This document shows positions 8,214 to 16,637 of a stretch of 64,000 nucleotides of DNA, piece after piece. This stretch comes from Pseudomonadota bacterium. Lineage in GTDB: Bacteria > Pseudomonadota > Alphaproteobacteria > Rhizobiales > Phreatobacteraceae. Every line of letters starts with the position of its first letter. Positions within the stretch are counted from its first letter, which is position 1. The stretch spans positions 186,001-250,000 of the forward strand of contig JAIUOO010000004.1 in assembly GCA_020161695.1 (NCBI GenBank), written 5' to 3'. The notes under the pieces are model-generated. The model did not search any database. It had not been told where the DNA came from and saw nothing but the letters and a program-made list of their open reading frames with translations. The translations under genes were made by a program, and so were the position numbers.

Positions 8214-8465
8214 GCTGAATGCCGTCCTTCGCCTGTCCATCGTCGGGGAGGGGGCGGTTTACAGAACCCGTTCCCGCTTGTGCCCATGAAGCCCGAAGAT
8301 GGTAAATGGCCGGTGAAGATGGCGGCGGAAAGACGCGGGTACCTGCATCGGCGGATATCGCTCACGTCCGCCTTCCGCCGCGACCCCAGCACTGCGGAAG
8401 GGATGGCTTCACAGCGGCCGGCGGGCGGTTAGACTGTCCCTGTCGCACGCCTTGCCGGACAGCTG

Positions 8466-9356
8466 ATGAGCGAAGCCCAGATCCGCGATTTCGACCCCGC
8501 CTTCGAGGCGCTGGAGCCGGCCGAGCCGCTGGCGCCCGTGGTGTTCAACTCGCCGCATTCGGGCCGGGTCTACCCGCCGCAGTTCCTCGATCAGGTACGG
8601 CTCGACCTGCCGACGCTGCGTCGCTCCGAGGACACGGACGTCGATGCGCTGTTCGAGGGGGTGGTGGAGCGCGGCATGCCGCTGTTGCGCGCGCATTTCC
8701 CGCGATCCCTCGTGGATGTGAACCGCGAGCCCTACGAGCTCGATCCGCGCATGTTCGACGGGAGGCTGCCGACCTTCGCCAATACCCGGTCCATGCGGGT
8801 GGCCGGCGGTCTCGGCACCATTCCGCGGGTGGTCGGCGAGGCGCAGGAGATCTATGCACGGCGCATCGCGATCGACGAGGCGCTGACGCGTATCGATGTG
8901 CTCTACAAGCCCTATCATCGGGCGCTCAGGCGGCTGATCGCGGCCACCCACCGCGCCTTTGGCGAGGCGCTGCTCGTGGACTGCCACTCCATGCCGTCCA
9001 TGGCGCCGATCCGTGAGGACCGGCCGCGCGCCGACATGGTCATCGGCGACCGCTACGGGACGAGCTGCGCGCCGGCCGTGACCGATCTGATCGAGGGCGT
9101 GCTGAAGGCGAGGGGCTACCACGTCGTCCGCAACAAGCCCTATGCCGGTGGCTTCATCACCGAGCATTACGGTCAGCCCCAGACCGGCATGCAGGCCGTC
9201 CAGATCGAGATCAACCGCGCGATCTACATGGACGAGCGCAGCTATCGGCGCACCGCCCATTTCCCGCGGCTGCAGGCCGATCTCATGGTTCTGGCCGAGG
9301 CGCTGGCGCGCTTGCCGCTCGACCGTTCCGGCGACTGGCGGGTGGCCGCAGAATAG
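8466..9356 (+). CDS. N-formylglutamate amidohydrolase family protein
   Basis: A 296-residue protein of the FGase family (HutG-like), Zn-dependent enzymes that release formate from N-formyl-L-glutamate at the end of one histidine-degradation route. Family signatures are visible: VVFNSPHSGRVYP near residue 25, and LLVDCHSMPSMAP near residue 170. No other hut genes are nearby, so a role in histidine catabolism is not supported by context. Related proteins without hut neighbours may act on other N-acyl amino acids. Confidence 0.85.
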   Translation: MSEAQIRDFDPAFEALEPAEPLAPVVFNSPHSGRVYPPQFLDQVRLDLPTLRRSEDTDVDALFEGVVERGMPLLRAHFPRSLVDVNREPYELDPRMFDGRLPTFANTRSMRVAGGLGTIPRVVGEAQEIYARRIAIDEALTRIDVLYKPYHRALRRLIAATHRAFGEALLVDCHSMPSMAPIREDRPRADMVIGDRYGTSCAPAVTDLIEGVLKARGYHVVRNKPYAGGFITEHYGQPQTGMQAVQIEINRAIYMDERSYRRTAHFPRLQADLMVLAEALARLPLDRSGDWRVAAE

Positions 9357-9575
9357 CGGGAACAGCTCCTGCGATTCCGCATGGCTGGCGCAATCCGTGC
9401 TCGGCCTGGCCTGTTCGGTGAGTGGAACCAAACCCGGACTGGCCAGTTGATCAGGGTGCGCTGCACAACGCGATTCGAGGCGCTGATCGATTTTATACGA
9501 TTGATGGAGGCGTCCGGGCGTCTTCCGGACCAGCGGCGTAAGCTATTGAATTGCCGCGTTTAATGGCGCCGCCAG

Positions 9576-9668
9576 AAAAGAAAGAGGCCGCCCACTTTCG
9601 TGAGCGGCCCAAGTCTAGGGAGGAAACGCCCAAGGAGGGCTGCGAGGCATCGCAAGGCGATACCGCGC
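9576..9668 (-). ncRNA. Candidate trans-acting small RNA with anti-Shine-Dalgarno motifs
   Basis: Read on the minus strand, about 93 nt show a complete sRNA layout. Stem-loop 1 is GGTATCGC-CTT-GCGATGCC (8 bp). Stem-loop 2 is GCCC-TCCTT-GGGC with CCUCC exposed. Next comes a linker with UUUCCUCCCU, again complementary to Shine-Dalgarno sequences. The last hairpin is GGCCGC..GCGGCC, ending in CTCTTTCTTTT. A well-spaced promoter precedes it. CCUCC-bearing loops are a hallmark of alphaproteobacterial regulatory RNAs such as CcsR/cuckoo types; the exact family was not verified. It lies between the MFS stop and the N-formylglutamate amidohydrolase stop and overlaps no gene. Confidence 0.65.
9586..9609 (-). 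terminator. Terminator hairpin of the small RNA
   Basis: GGCCGC and GCGGCC pair, the stem continuing with one mismatch to a TTTC/GAAA loop. On the minus strand it is followed by CTCTTTCTTTTC, a good U-tract. Confidence 0.75.
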
Positions 9669-9674
9669 TGCAAC

Positions 9675-9703
9675 AATATGCCTACGCTCCCCCGAAAAGG
9701 CAA
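9675..9703 (-). promoter_or_regulatory. Putative sigma-70-type promoter of the small RNA
   Basis: On the minus strand, -35 TTGCCT (9703-9698) and -10 CATATT (9680-9675) are separated by exactly 17 bases. The predicted transcription start is about 9668, just before the first stem-loop of the small RNA. Confidence 0.55.
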
Positions 9704-9755
9704 GAAGGCTGACCCATTTTTTTCCGCCCTCCGCGCCGCCCCGGATTCAGCCGTT

Positions 9756-11012
9756 TCAGCGGAGCGACCGCCGCGGATCGGGCGCGGTGCAGTACCAGAG
9801 TGTGGCGATGCCCAGCAGCGCGGCCTGCATGCCGAAGGCCGCCTGGAAGGCAGTCAGCGGATAAACCGTCGCCGGGCCGGCAATGGCCTTCACGACGAGC
9901 CCGGTCAGCCATTGCGTCGCGAAGCTGCCGGTCATGGTGCCCATGTTGATCAGCGACAGGCCGCGCCCGGTGATCTCGGGCGGGAACAGCGATTTGCCGT
10001 GCGCCACGAGGATCGGCGCGAAGGCGCAGAAGAAGCCGAGCAGCCCGTAGATGATCTCGACGCGGCCCGGCGGCCCGGCATGGCCGAACAGGACGAGCAC
10101 CACCATGAGGGCGACGGTCGCGCCGGCGCCCGCGGCCGCCACCGGCTTGTAGGCGCCGACCAGCCGGTCTGCCATACCCCAGACCAGCGTTCCGGCGATC
10201 TGGGCGGCCGCCATGACAAACAGGGCGCGGCCCTGCGCGCCGAGATCGGCGCCGTGGACATGGGCGAGATAGGGGCCGCCCCAGAGGCCGATGATGAGGC
10301 CGAAGGTGGAATAGGTGGAGAAGGACATCAGGAACAGCGGCCAGAACCCGGCGGTCCTGACGGCGGCGCCGACGCCGCGCAGCGTTGCGGCGAAGCTCTC
10401 GCGCGGCTGGCCCGGCGCGGGGCCGGCCGCCGGCCCGCGCACGACGACCAGGACCGCGGCGGCGAAGATCGCCGCGAACAGGCCGGCCGCGAGGAAGGCG
10501 GTGCGCCACCCGACCGTCGCCGTCGCCCAGGCGAGCGGGGCGGTGGCACCGAGCGTGCCGAAGCTCGAGATCGACAGCTGGATGCCCGCGAGGGTGGCGA
10601 AGGTCCTGGGCGGAAAGGCCCGGGCATAGATGACCAGCGGCGCCATGAAGAAGGTCGAACAGCCGATGCCGAGCAGCAGGCGTCCTGCGATCAGCCCGGC
10701 CTCGCCGCTGGCCATGGCGAAGACCCAGGACCCGGCGACCACGAAGGCCGACGAGCCGAGAAGCGCGGCGCGCGGGCCCCAGCGGTCGATGACGATGCCG
10801 ACGGGAATCTGGCAGAGCGCGAAGATCAGGAAGAAGGACGAGGAGACGACGCCAAGCTGGCCGGCGGTGAGCTGCAGTTCGCCGGCGAGCGTCGTCGCGA
10901 TGACACCGACCGAATTGCGATAGAACTGGCTGATGGCGGTGGCGGTCGCGAGCACGGCGACAAGCACCACTACCCCCGCCCGGGCCGTTCGGCCGCGGAT
11001 GCTTGCAGTCAC
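9756..11012 (-). CDS. Major facilitator superfamily transporter
   Basis: A 418-residue inner-membrane carrier with about 12 hydrophobic segments. The first one (AGVVVLVAVLATATAIS) is followed by FYRNSVGVIATTLAGELQLTAGQLG, as in many NarK/ExuT-like or nitrate/sugar-acid MFS proteins. The motif between TM2 and TM3 reads IVIDRWGPRAAL (family GxxxDRxGRR). GTG at 11012 is used as start because GGAGGAAATCCC directly precedes it; the frame runs open upstream. The substrate is unknown. The gene stands alone between the HisN-like gene, which is divergent, and the small RNA downstream. Confidence 0.85.
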   Translation of the reverse strand: MTASIRGRTARAGVVVLVAVLATATAISQFYRNSVGVIATTLAGELQLTAGQLGVVSSSFFLIFALCQIPVGIVIDRWGPRAALLGSSAFVVAGSWVFAMASGEAGLIAGRLLLGIGCSTFFMAPLVIYARAFPPRTFATLAGIQLSISSFGTLGATAPLAWATATVGWRTAFLAAGLFAAIFAAAVLVVVRGPAAGPAPGQPRESFAATLRGVGAAVRTAGFWPLFLMSFSTYSTFGLIIGLWGGPYLAHVHGADLGAQGRALFVMAAAQIAGTLVWGMADRLVGAYKPVAAAGAGATVALMVVLVLFGHAGPPGRVEIIYGLLGFFCAFAPILVAHGKSLFPPEITGRGLSLINMGTMTGSFATQWLTGLVVKAIAGPATVYPLTAFQAAFGMQAALLGIATLWYCTAPDPRRSLR

Positions 11013-11200
11013 GGGATTTCCTCCGGCCGCGACCCTGCCCGCGCCGCGCCCGCCCGGCAAGCCGGCCGGGGGCAGGCGAGGCGGTCATTCGCCGCATGGC
11101 CGGCCGGCGTTTCCAACCCGCGAGTGGCTTATGGTGGCTCGGCGTTGCCCGGGCGACGCCCGCTGGCCTATAGCTCGGCCAGCCGCTGGGAGGGTCCGCC

Positions 11201-11983
11201 GTGAGCGCCGTCGATTTCGAGAGCTTCGTCCGCGATCTCGCCCGCATTTCGGGCGAAGCCATCCTGCCGTTCTTCCGCTCGTCGATCGGCGTGGAGAACA
11301 AGGCCGGCAAGGGCGCCTTCGATCCCGTCACCGAGGGTGACAGGGCCGGCGAGGCCGCCATGCGCCGGATGATCCGGCAGACCTTTCCGGCCCACGGCAT
11401 CATCGGCGAGGAACATGGCACCGAGAATGCCGATGCCGAGCACGTCTGGGTGCTCGATCCCATCGACGGCACCCGTGCCTTCATCGCCGGCATTCCGCTC
11501 TGGGGCACGCTGATCGGGCTGGCGCGTCACGGCCGTCCGGTCTTCGGCATGATGCACCAGCCGTTCATCCGCGAGAAATTCTGGGGCGACGGCGCGGCGG
11601 CGCGCTACGAGGGGCCTGCGGGCGAGCGCGCGCTGCGCACGCGCGCCTGCGAGAGCCTGTCGGCCGCCACGATCATGACCACCTCGCCGAAATTGTTCGA
11701 TGCGGAGACCATCGGCCGCTATCAGGCGGTGGAGGCCGCCTGCCGCACCTATCGCTACGGCGCCGACTGCTATGCCTACTGCATGCTGGCGGCCGGCCAT
11801 GTCGATCTCGTGGTCGAGGCTGGCCTGAAGCCCTACGACATCCTCGCCCTCGTGCCGATCATCGAGGGTGCGGGCGGCATCGTGACGACCTGGGATGGCG
11901 GCCCGGCAGCCGGCGGCGGCCGCATCGTCGCGGCGGGCGACAGGCGCGTTCATGCCGAGGCGTTGAAGCTCCTGAACGGCTGA
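11201..11983 (+). CDS. hisN: Inositol-phosphatase-family histidinol-phosphatase (HisN-like)
   Basis: A 260-residue IMPase-fold phosphatase. Metal-site motifs are DPVTEGDRAGE, GEEHGTE, the signature WVLDPIDGTRAFIAG and, near the C-terminus, KPYDILALVPIIEGAGG. The sequence FIAGIPLWGTLIGL fits HisN, which removes phosphate from L-histidinol phosphate in actinobacteria and many alphaproteobacteria, better than it fits SuhB. The GTG start is preceded by GGGAGGGTCC. Inositol or other sugar phosphates remain possible substrates. The gene converges on a hydrolase gene with 4 bases between stop codons. Confidence 0.8.
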   Translation: MSAVDFESFVRDLARISGEAILPFFRSSIGVENKAGKGAFDPVTEGDRAGEAAMRRMIRQTFPAHGIIGEEHGTENADAEHVWVLDPIDGTRAFIAGIPLWGTLIGLARHGRPVFGMMHQPFIREKFWGDGAAARYEGPAGERALRTRACESLSAATIMTTSPKLFDAETIGRYQAVEAACRTYRYGADCYAYCMLAAGHVDLVVEAGLKPYDILALVPIIEGAGGIVTTWDGGPAAGGGRIVAAGDRRVHAEALKLLNG

Positions 11984-11987
11984 GACC

Positions 11988-12938
11988 CTAGAGGAACGCC
12001 TGCTCGCCCGGCACGAAGGCATCGAAGGCGGCCCAGAACTGCGCGCGCAATTCGTCGCGTTCCATCATCGCCTCGTGGCGCGAGCCGGGGATCACCACCG
12101 TATGGCCGGCCTTGAGGCGGCGGCCGAAGGCCTCGATGGCCGGCGTGTGGACCAAGGGATCGCGCGCAGCCGCAATGAGCAGCATCGGTTGCCGGATGCC
12201 CTGCGCATAGAGCGGATGGGCGAAGCGGCTCGCCACGCCGAGGGCGTTGCGCACCCAGCCGACGGTGGGCGCGCCGAGGCCGAGCCGGCGGTCGATATCG
12301 GCATAGGACCCCGCCAGCGCGTAGCGATCAGGGTCGGAACTGACGGGGTTGCCGTCGAAGGGCTTCTGCGAGGTCGGCTGGAGCGAGCCGCCCGGAATGG
12401 TCATGGACGACAGGCCGAGGGCGGAAAGCAGGGTCAGGAAGGCCCGTACCGGGCCGGGCCGGCCAACCTGCGCCAGCGCCACCATGGGCGCGGAGAGAAC
12501 CATACGGTCGAACCAGATGCGGCCGGCCTTGGCGGTCTCGATCAGGATGGAACCGCCCATGCTGTGGCCGAGCGCGTAGAAGGGCGGGCGGCAGTCCGGC
12601 AGCCCGACGGTCGTCATGACCGTTTCGAGGTCGGTCTGGTAGTCGGAGAAGCGCCGGACATGGCCCTTGCGGATCTCCGACAGCAGCCGGCCCGAGCCGC
12701 CCTGACCGCGCCAGTCGAAGGCCAGCACGCCGAAGCCGCGGGCGCGCAGTTCATCGATCACCTCGAAATATTTCTCGATGAACTCGCTGCGGCCCTGGCA
12801 GATCACCACCGTGCCGCGGCGTGGCGCTCCGGTCGCCTCCCAGCGGGCATAGCGGATGGCGACCTTGTCCGGCGTGGTCAGCGTGCCGGCGCGGACGCCT
12901 TCCGGAATCGGGCGGTTGGGCAGGGCGACGAGGTCCAT
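11988..12938 (-). CDS. Alpha/beta hydrolase, lysophospholipase/monoacylglycerol lipase family (PldB-like)
   Basis: A 316-residue serine hydrolase of the Hydrolase_4 type. Oxyanion region VVICQGRSEFIEKY, DWRGQGGSGR, nucleophile elbow GHSMGG (Ser about residue 134), acid Asp in AARDPLVH and His in PGSRHEAMMERD are visible in the right order. No signal peptide, so it is probably cytoplasmic. It probably cleaves lysophospholipids or monoacylglycerols; the substrate is inferred from family. Confidence 0.85.
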   Translation of the reverse strand: MDLVALPNRPIPEGVRAGTLTTPDKVAIRYARWEATGAPRRGTVVICQGRSEFIEKYFEVIDELRARGFGVLAFDWRGQGGSGRLLSEIRKGHVRRFSDYQTDLETVMTTVGLPDCRPPFYALGHSMGGSILIETAKAGRIWFDRMVLSAPMVALAQVGRPGPVRAFLTLLSALGLSSMTIPGGSLQPTSQKPFDGNPVSSDPDRYALAGSYADIDRRLGLGAPTVGWVRNALGVASRFAHPLYAQGIRQPMLLIAAARDPLVHTPAIEAFGRRLKAGHTVVIPGSRHEAMMERDELRAQFWAAFDAFVPGEQAFL

Positions 12939-13032
12939 CGGCCGGGCGCGCTCGCGAATCGGTTCCGCGCCGGAAACGGCGCTGTCACCCGGCTATCATG
13001 GCGCGCGGGCTTGGTCATCGCGGGCGTCGGGC

Positions 13033-13971
13033 TTATCGCGGCGGCGCGGTGTCCTGCGGGTTGTTGATGGTTTCGATTGCTGCGGGGAGCATGGCGACCA
13101 CGAGTTCGTAGCAAAGCGTCAGCTTGCGCTCCTCGGGGTCCCACCAGGCGTTGGGCTCGCCGCAACTGGCCGCTTCGAGGCGAATTCCGGGGCGGAAGGC
13201 GAAATTCTGCACGGCATAGTCGCGCACTGTCTCCAGCAGGCCGAGACGGACGAGGAAGCTGCGGATGGGCTTGAGGTTCTCCGGCGCCTCGCCATAGGTC
13301 ACCGGCATGATGCCGGCAGGGCTCGCCTCCCGCCCCCGGCGGAACAGGCGCTGCCAGAGCGACTGGCCGGCGCGGCCGAGATTGGGCGCGAGCAGCTGCC
13401 GCCATGTCTCGCTCATCTGCTGGAAATCGGCGGCACAGGAGTCGCGCCGCTCGTCGGGCAGGTAGGCGCGACGCGCCAGCGCCTCGAAAGCCGTCGGGTC
13501 GGAGCCGTAGAGCAGGCAGATGATCTGGCCGGCGCGCTGGGGGCCAAGGCCGTGCTCGTCGTAGAATTTGACCGGGTCGTTCGCGCCCGCGCGGGCGTCG
13601 TCGCGGCCAAGGACCAGCAACCCACGGGCGGCATCGACCATCACCTGATGGGCGAAGGAGCCGCCGATCTGCACCAGCGTCAGGGTCGCGAAATTATCGG
13701 CGGCGTCTTCCTCGCGGCCGAGCACCGGTAGCCCGAACTCGCTGATCACCACATGACCGAACTCGTGCGCCAGCGTGAAGACGATGTTACCGGTGAGGAA
13801 GACGACGAGGCGCTTGCGCTGGTCCTCGGTGGTCCCGGCCAGCACGCCGGGTTGCCCGGCAAAGGCGGAAGCGGCTTCTTCCACGCGGGCCGGGAAGGAC
13901 TGCTCGGCCGCGGCCAGACGGAGCGGCACCGCCAGAAGGGCGATGACCGCGAGCTTCACGAGAGGGCGCAT
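13033..13971 (-). CDS. Secreted DUF4344 putative metallopeptidase
   Basis: A 312-residue protein with an N-terminal signal peptide (MRPLVKLAVIALLAVPLRLAAA, likely cut before EQSF). The zinc motif HEFGH in VFTLAHEFGHVVISEF is followed by EEDAADNFATL, which could supply a third ligand as in gluzincin-like peptidases. FYDEHGLGPQRAGQIICLLYG is a family block. Cysteine pairs suggest a periplasmic location. The substrate is unknown. It probably forms its own unit; 93 bases separate it from the hydrolase downstream. Confidence 0.8.
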   Translation of the reverse strand: MRPLVKLAVIALLAVPLRLAAAEQSFPARVEEAASAFAGQPGVLAGTTEDQRKRLVVFLTGNIVFTLAHEFGHVVISEFGLPVLGREEDAADNFATLTLVQIGGSFAHQVMVDAARGLLVLGRDDARAGANDPVKFYDEHGLGPQRAGQIICLLYGSDPTAFEALARRAYLPDERRDSCAADFQQMSETWRQLLAPNLGRAGQSLWQRLFRRGREASPAGIMPVTYGEAPENLKPIRSFLVRLGLLETVRDYAVQNFAFRPGIRLEAASCGEPNAWWDPEERKLTLCYELVVAMLPAAIETINNPQDTAPPR

Positions 13972-14057
13972 CGAAACCTCCCTGTGCGGGTAATCAGCCT
14001 GCCACGCCGCCGCCGGAGCCTCAACCGTCGCGCGCTACCGCGATTCCCGGCTCTGCC

Positions 14058-14417
14058 TTAGGGACGGCCGGTCGGTCGGTCCGGGCGCGGGCCGCGCGGG
14101 TCCCCGACCACCCTCAGGCCGATAATGTCGCCGTTGCGCCCATCCATCACGAGGCGGTGCCGCTGGCCCCATTTGTCGGTGCCGTGGGTGAGATAGGCGG
14201 TGCCGCGGCGCACGACCGGCTCGTTCACGACATAGCCGCGAACGGCGAGGCGACCGGGAATCTCCTGCTGCGGGATCAGGCGGGCGGCCTCGTCGGCACG
14301 CGCGAAATTTCCCGCGCAGGCGAGCATGACCAGCGCCAGCGCAAACGTCGTGGTCGCCGCGACGAGCATCAGGGCGAGGGAGGAAACCGAGGAGATGCGG
14401 CGCGCGAGGGGGCGCAT
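14058..14417 (-). CDS. Small exported protein with PepSY-like C-terminal repeat (unknown function)
   Basis: 119 residues from the chosen start MRPLARRISSVSSL. A strongly hydrophobic segment at residues 12-35 is followed by a likely signal-peptide cut near ACAGNFARADE. The C-terminal half, with YVVNEPVVRRGTAYL and RHRLVMDGRNGDIIGLRVV, resembles PepSY-like modules in which a beta strand ends in a DG.TGDI turn. A related layout occurs in the larger exported protein at 15300. Function is not known. It is divergent from hsp20. Confidence 0.6.
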   Translation of the reverse strand: MRPLARRISSVSSLALMLVAATTTFALALVMLACAGNFARADEAARLIPQQEIPGRLAVRGYVVNEPVVRRGTAYLTHGTDKWGQRHRLVMDGRNGDIIGLRVVGDPRGPRPDRPTGRP

Positions 14418-14611
14418 GGCGTGTGGTCCCTGAGGCGAGGGGCGGCGTGAAGGGGCAGCGGCCCGGCCGCGGCACTTTCCCGCTGGTTGGACGCACATTG
14501 ACGTGGTGCGGCTGAACCCTGCCGGAAATCCCCGTTCACCGAGTCTTCATCTGCAAAATCCCGCGACGGCGGCCCCTTGCGAAGGCTGGACGGGGTTCCC
14601 AACTGTTTCTC

Positions 14612-14696
14612 CGTGCAGGCCCGCCAAGGGCTGCACGAGCCAAACCGGCCCGGCCATCAGGCGGGCCCCCGCTCTTCGGTGTCGCTTGAAGGAGGA
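14612..14696 (+). promoter_or_regulatory. Possible RNA thermometer in the hsp20 leader
   Basis: The leader before hsp20 can form three stem-loops: CGTGCAG/CTGCACG (14612-14618 with 14631-14637), GGCCCG/CGGGCC (14647-14652 with 14662-14667), and a weak last hairpin in which CTCTTC (14672-14677) pairs with GAAGGAG (14688-14694), leaving one bulged G. The last helix covers the Shine-Dalgarno GAAGGAGG. ROSE-type elements before rhizobial small heat-shock genes have this plan, including a bulged G opposite the SD, but the sequence is not a clear ROSE match. Confidence 0.4.
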
Positions 14697-14701
14697 CATC
14701 C

Positions 14702-15178
14702 ATGCGTACGTTCGATCTTGCTCCCCTCTACCGTTCGACCGTCGGTTTCGACCGCCTGTTCTCGCTGCTCGACCAGACCTCCGGCCATGAGGGTCCGGCG
14801 GCGGGCTACCCGCCCTACAACATCGAGAAGACCGGCGAGAACGCCTACCGCATCTCGGTCGCGGTAGCCGGCTTCACCGAGAATGACCTGTCGATCGAGG
14901 TGAAGGAGCAGGCGCTCACCATTCGCGGCGGCAAATCCGCCGCCGAGGGCGAGACCAAATCCGATTACCTTCATCAGGGCATTGCCGCGCGCGCCTTCGA
15001 GCGCCGCTTCCAGCTCGCCGACTACGTCTTCGTGAAGGGCGCGGCGCTGGAGCACGGCCTGCTGCATGTCGACCTGGTCCGCGAGATTCCGGAGGCGATG
15101 AAGCCCCGCCAGATCGCGATCCAGTCGGGCAATGGCCCGCGCGTGATCGAGGCCGAGGCCAGCCGCAAGGCCGCCTGA
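14702..15178 (+). CDS. Small heat shock protein (Hsp20/IbpA family)
   Basis: A 158-residue ATP-independent holdase. The alpha-crystallin domain spans about residues 35-130, starting at YPPYNIEKTGENAYRISVAV and ending near VDLVREIP. The N-terminal FDLAPLYRSTVGFDRLF matches the IbpA/HspH class. It binds unfolding proteins and hands them to DnaK/ClpB. GAAGGAGGACATCC lies just before the ATG. Expression is probably heat-controlled at the RNA level (see the leader entry), and a strong terminator follows at 15235, so the gene is a single unit. Confidence 0.93.
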   Translation: MRTFDLAPLYRSTVGFDRLFSLLDQTSGHEGPAAGYPPYNIEKTGENAYRISVAVAGFTENDLSIEVKEQALTIRGGKSAAEGETKSDYLHQGIAARAFERRFQLADYVFVKGAALEHGLLHVDLVREIPEAMKPRQIAIQSGNGPRVIEAEASRKAA

Positions 15179-15234
15179 GCCGCATCGCCCTTGATGGATC
15201 GGGCCGCCCTCCAACGGCCCTCCTGAGATGCACG

Positions 15235-15272
15235 AACGCCCCGGTGAGGCATCACCGGGGCGTTTCGTTTGT
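15235..15272 (+). terminator. Rho-independent terminator after hsp20
   Basis: A 13-base perfect stem AACGCCCCGGTGA / TCACCGGGGCGTT with loop GGCA is followed by TCGTTTGTC. It also lies just beyond the minus-strand gene ending at 15300 and may serve both. Confidence 0.88.
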
Positions 15273-15299
15273 CTCGTGGCGGCGGCGTTGCCTTCGGCG

Positions 15300-16526
15300 T
15301 CAGTTGCCGGACGGCGGCGGAACGACCTGCCGCACGCCGGGCGAGGTCTGTCCCGGCCCGCTCGGCAGGGCCTCGCCATTGGGGCCGAGGAAGCGACCGT
15401 CGATCATCACGCCTTCCGATTCCTGGCTCGGCGCCGGACGGGCCGCCGCATCGGCGGCAGGAGCCGTCGGCGTCGCGGGCGCCGCCTGGACGGGCGGAGC
15501 CTCGATCACCGGCGCGGGTGCCGCTGCCGGCGGAGCGACCGGGGCCGGCTGCGTGGGCAGGGCGGCGGCAGGGGGCTCGGCCGGCTGGGCCGGGGTCGTC
15601 GCCTCCACCGGCGGAGCTACGACCGCAGGGGCCGGCGGCGCGACCACGGTAGGCTGTTCCTCGCGCGGACCGGCGTCGGGCGTCGTCTGCGGCAGCGCCG
15701 CAGTCGGCGGCTCGGCCGGCGCTGGCGCCGCCTGCGGGGCGGGCGCGGCGGGCGGCGTGAAGGGAACGCTTGGCTCGACGCTGAGCGGCGATGTCGGCGC
15801 AACAGGCGTCACATTGCGCGGCGGAAGGCTCGCAGCCGGCGGCTGCGGAGCCGGCGCTTCCGCAGGCGGCGGGCTCGCCACGGGGGGCATAACCTGCGGC
15901 TGGGGCTGAAGGCCGCCGTCGATATCGGGACGGGGCGTCGGCACGGGCACGATGCGGGCGGTGATGTTGGGAGCAGCGCGGGCAGGGCGCTCTGGCCGCT
16001 GATCGGGGCGCGCGTCCGGCCGCATGGGGTCGTTGTCGAGTCGGCCTTCGCGGAAATCCTGCCCGCCGTCGCGGCCGAAGCTCGGGCGCTCGTCGCGCCA
16101 GACCGGCGGCGTCGGGAAGCGCTGGCCGCCGGGCTCCAGCTCGCGGATGGCGAGCGGCGCGCCGGTATAGGCGTTAATCCTGACCTGGGTCCGCTGTCCC
16201 TGCGGACCGACAGCATCGACCACCCATGCGCGACCTGCGAGGCGAGGCCGCGAAATGGCGCGATAGCCCATGGACCGGGTGATGACGATGGCGCGCTGCG
16301 GCGCTATCGGACCCACATCCTCGTCATCGTCGTCGGGCGTTATGTAGCGGCGGCCGTAGTCGGGCTCGACATAGGGGCGCTCGTAACGCGGGCCCCAGTC
16401 GCCCCAGAACTGGACCGGCGTCGCGCCGGCAATGGGTCTGGCGGCCCCCAGCGGCATGGCGAGAGCCGATCCGGTTCCGGCGGCAATGGCGGCGATACAG
16501 GTCGCCCAAAGCAGTCTCTGGCGCAC
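15300..16526 (-). CDS. Exported proline/alanine-rich protein with PepSY-like N-terminal domain (unknown function)
   Basis: About 408 residues. The GTG at 16526 is preferred over a TTG 24 bases upstream because it puts RQRLLWATCIAAIAAGTGSALA, a clear signal peptide, at the N-terminus with AAGGA in front. A folded region up to about residue 130 contains RAIVITRSMGYRAISRPRLAGRAW and VRINAYTGAPLAIREL, split over two strands. The remainder is low-complexity, Pro/Ala-rich (about 240 residues), suited to spanning the periplasm or cell wall. No function is known. It may be paralogous in its N-terminal part to the small protein at 14058, on the other side of hsp20. Confidence 0.6.
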   Translation of the reverse strand: MRQRLLWATCIAAIAAGTGSALAMPLGAARPIAGATPVQFWGDWGPRYERPYVEPDYGRRYITPDDDDEDVGPIAPQRAIVITRSMGYRAISRPRLAGRAWVVDAVGPQGQRTQVRINAYTGAPLAIRELEPGGQRFPTPPVWRDERPSFGRDGGQDFREGRLDNDPMRPDARPDQRPERPARAAPNITARIVPVPTPRPDIDGGLQPQPQVMPPVASPPPAEAPAPQPPAASLPPRNVTPVAPTSPLSVEPSVPFTPPAAPAPQAAPAPAEPPTAALPQTTPDAGPREEQPTVVAPPAPAVVAPPVEATTPAQPAEPPAAALPTQPAPVAPPAAAPAPVIEAPPVQAAPATPTAPAADAAARPAPSQESEGVMIDGRFLGPNGEALPSGPGQTSPGVRQVVPPPSGN

Positions 16527-16637
16527 GAAATCCGTGTCCTTCTTCCCCAATCACCGCCCCGCGTCAGGTTTTCGGAAAGGAGAACGGCGATTTCGAGGCG
16601 ACGGCATTTGCCGCGCCCTGCAAAGGCTTGCCGCCAC

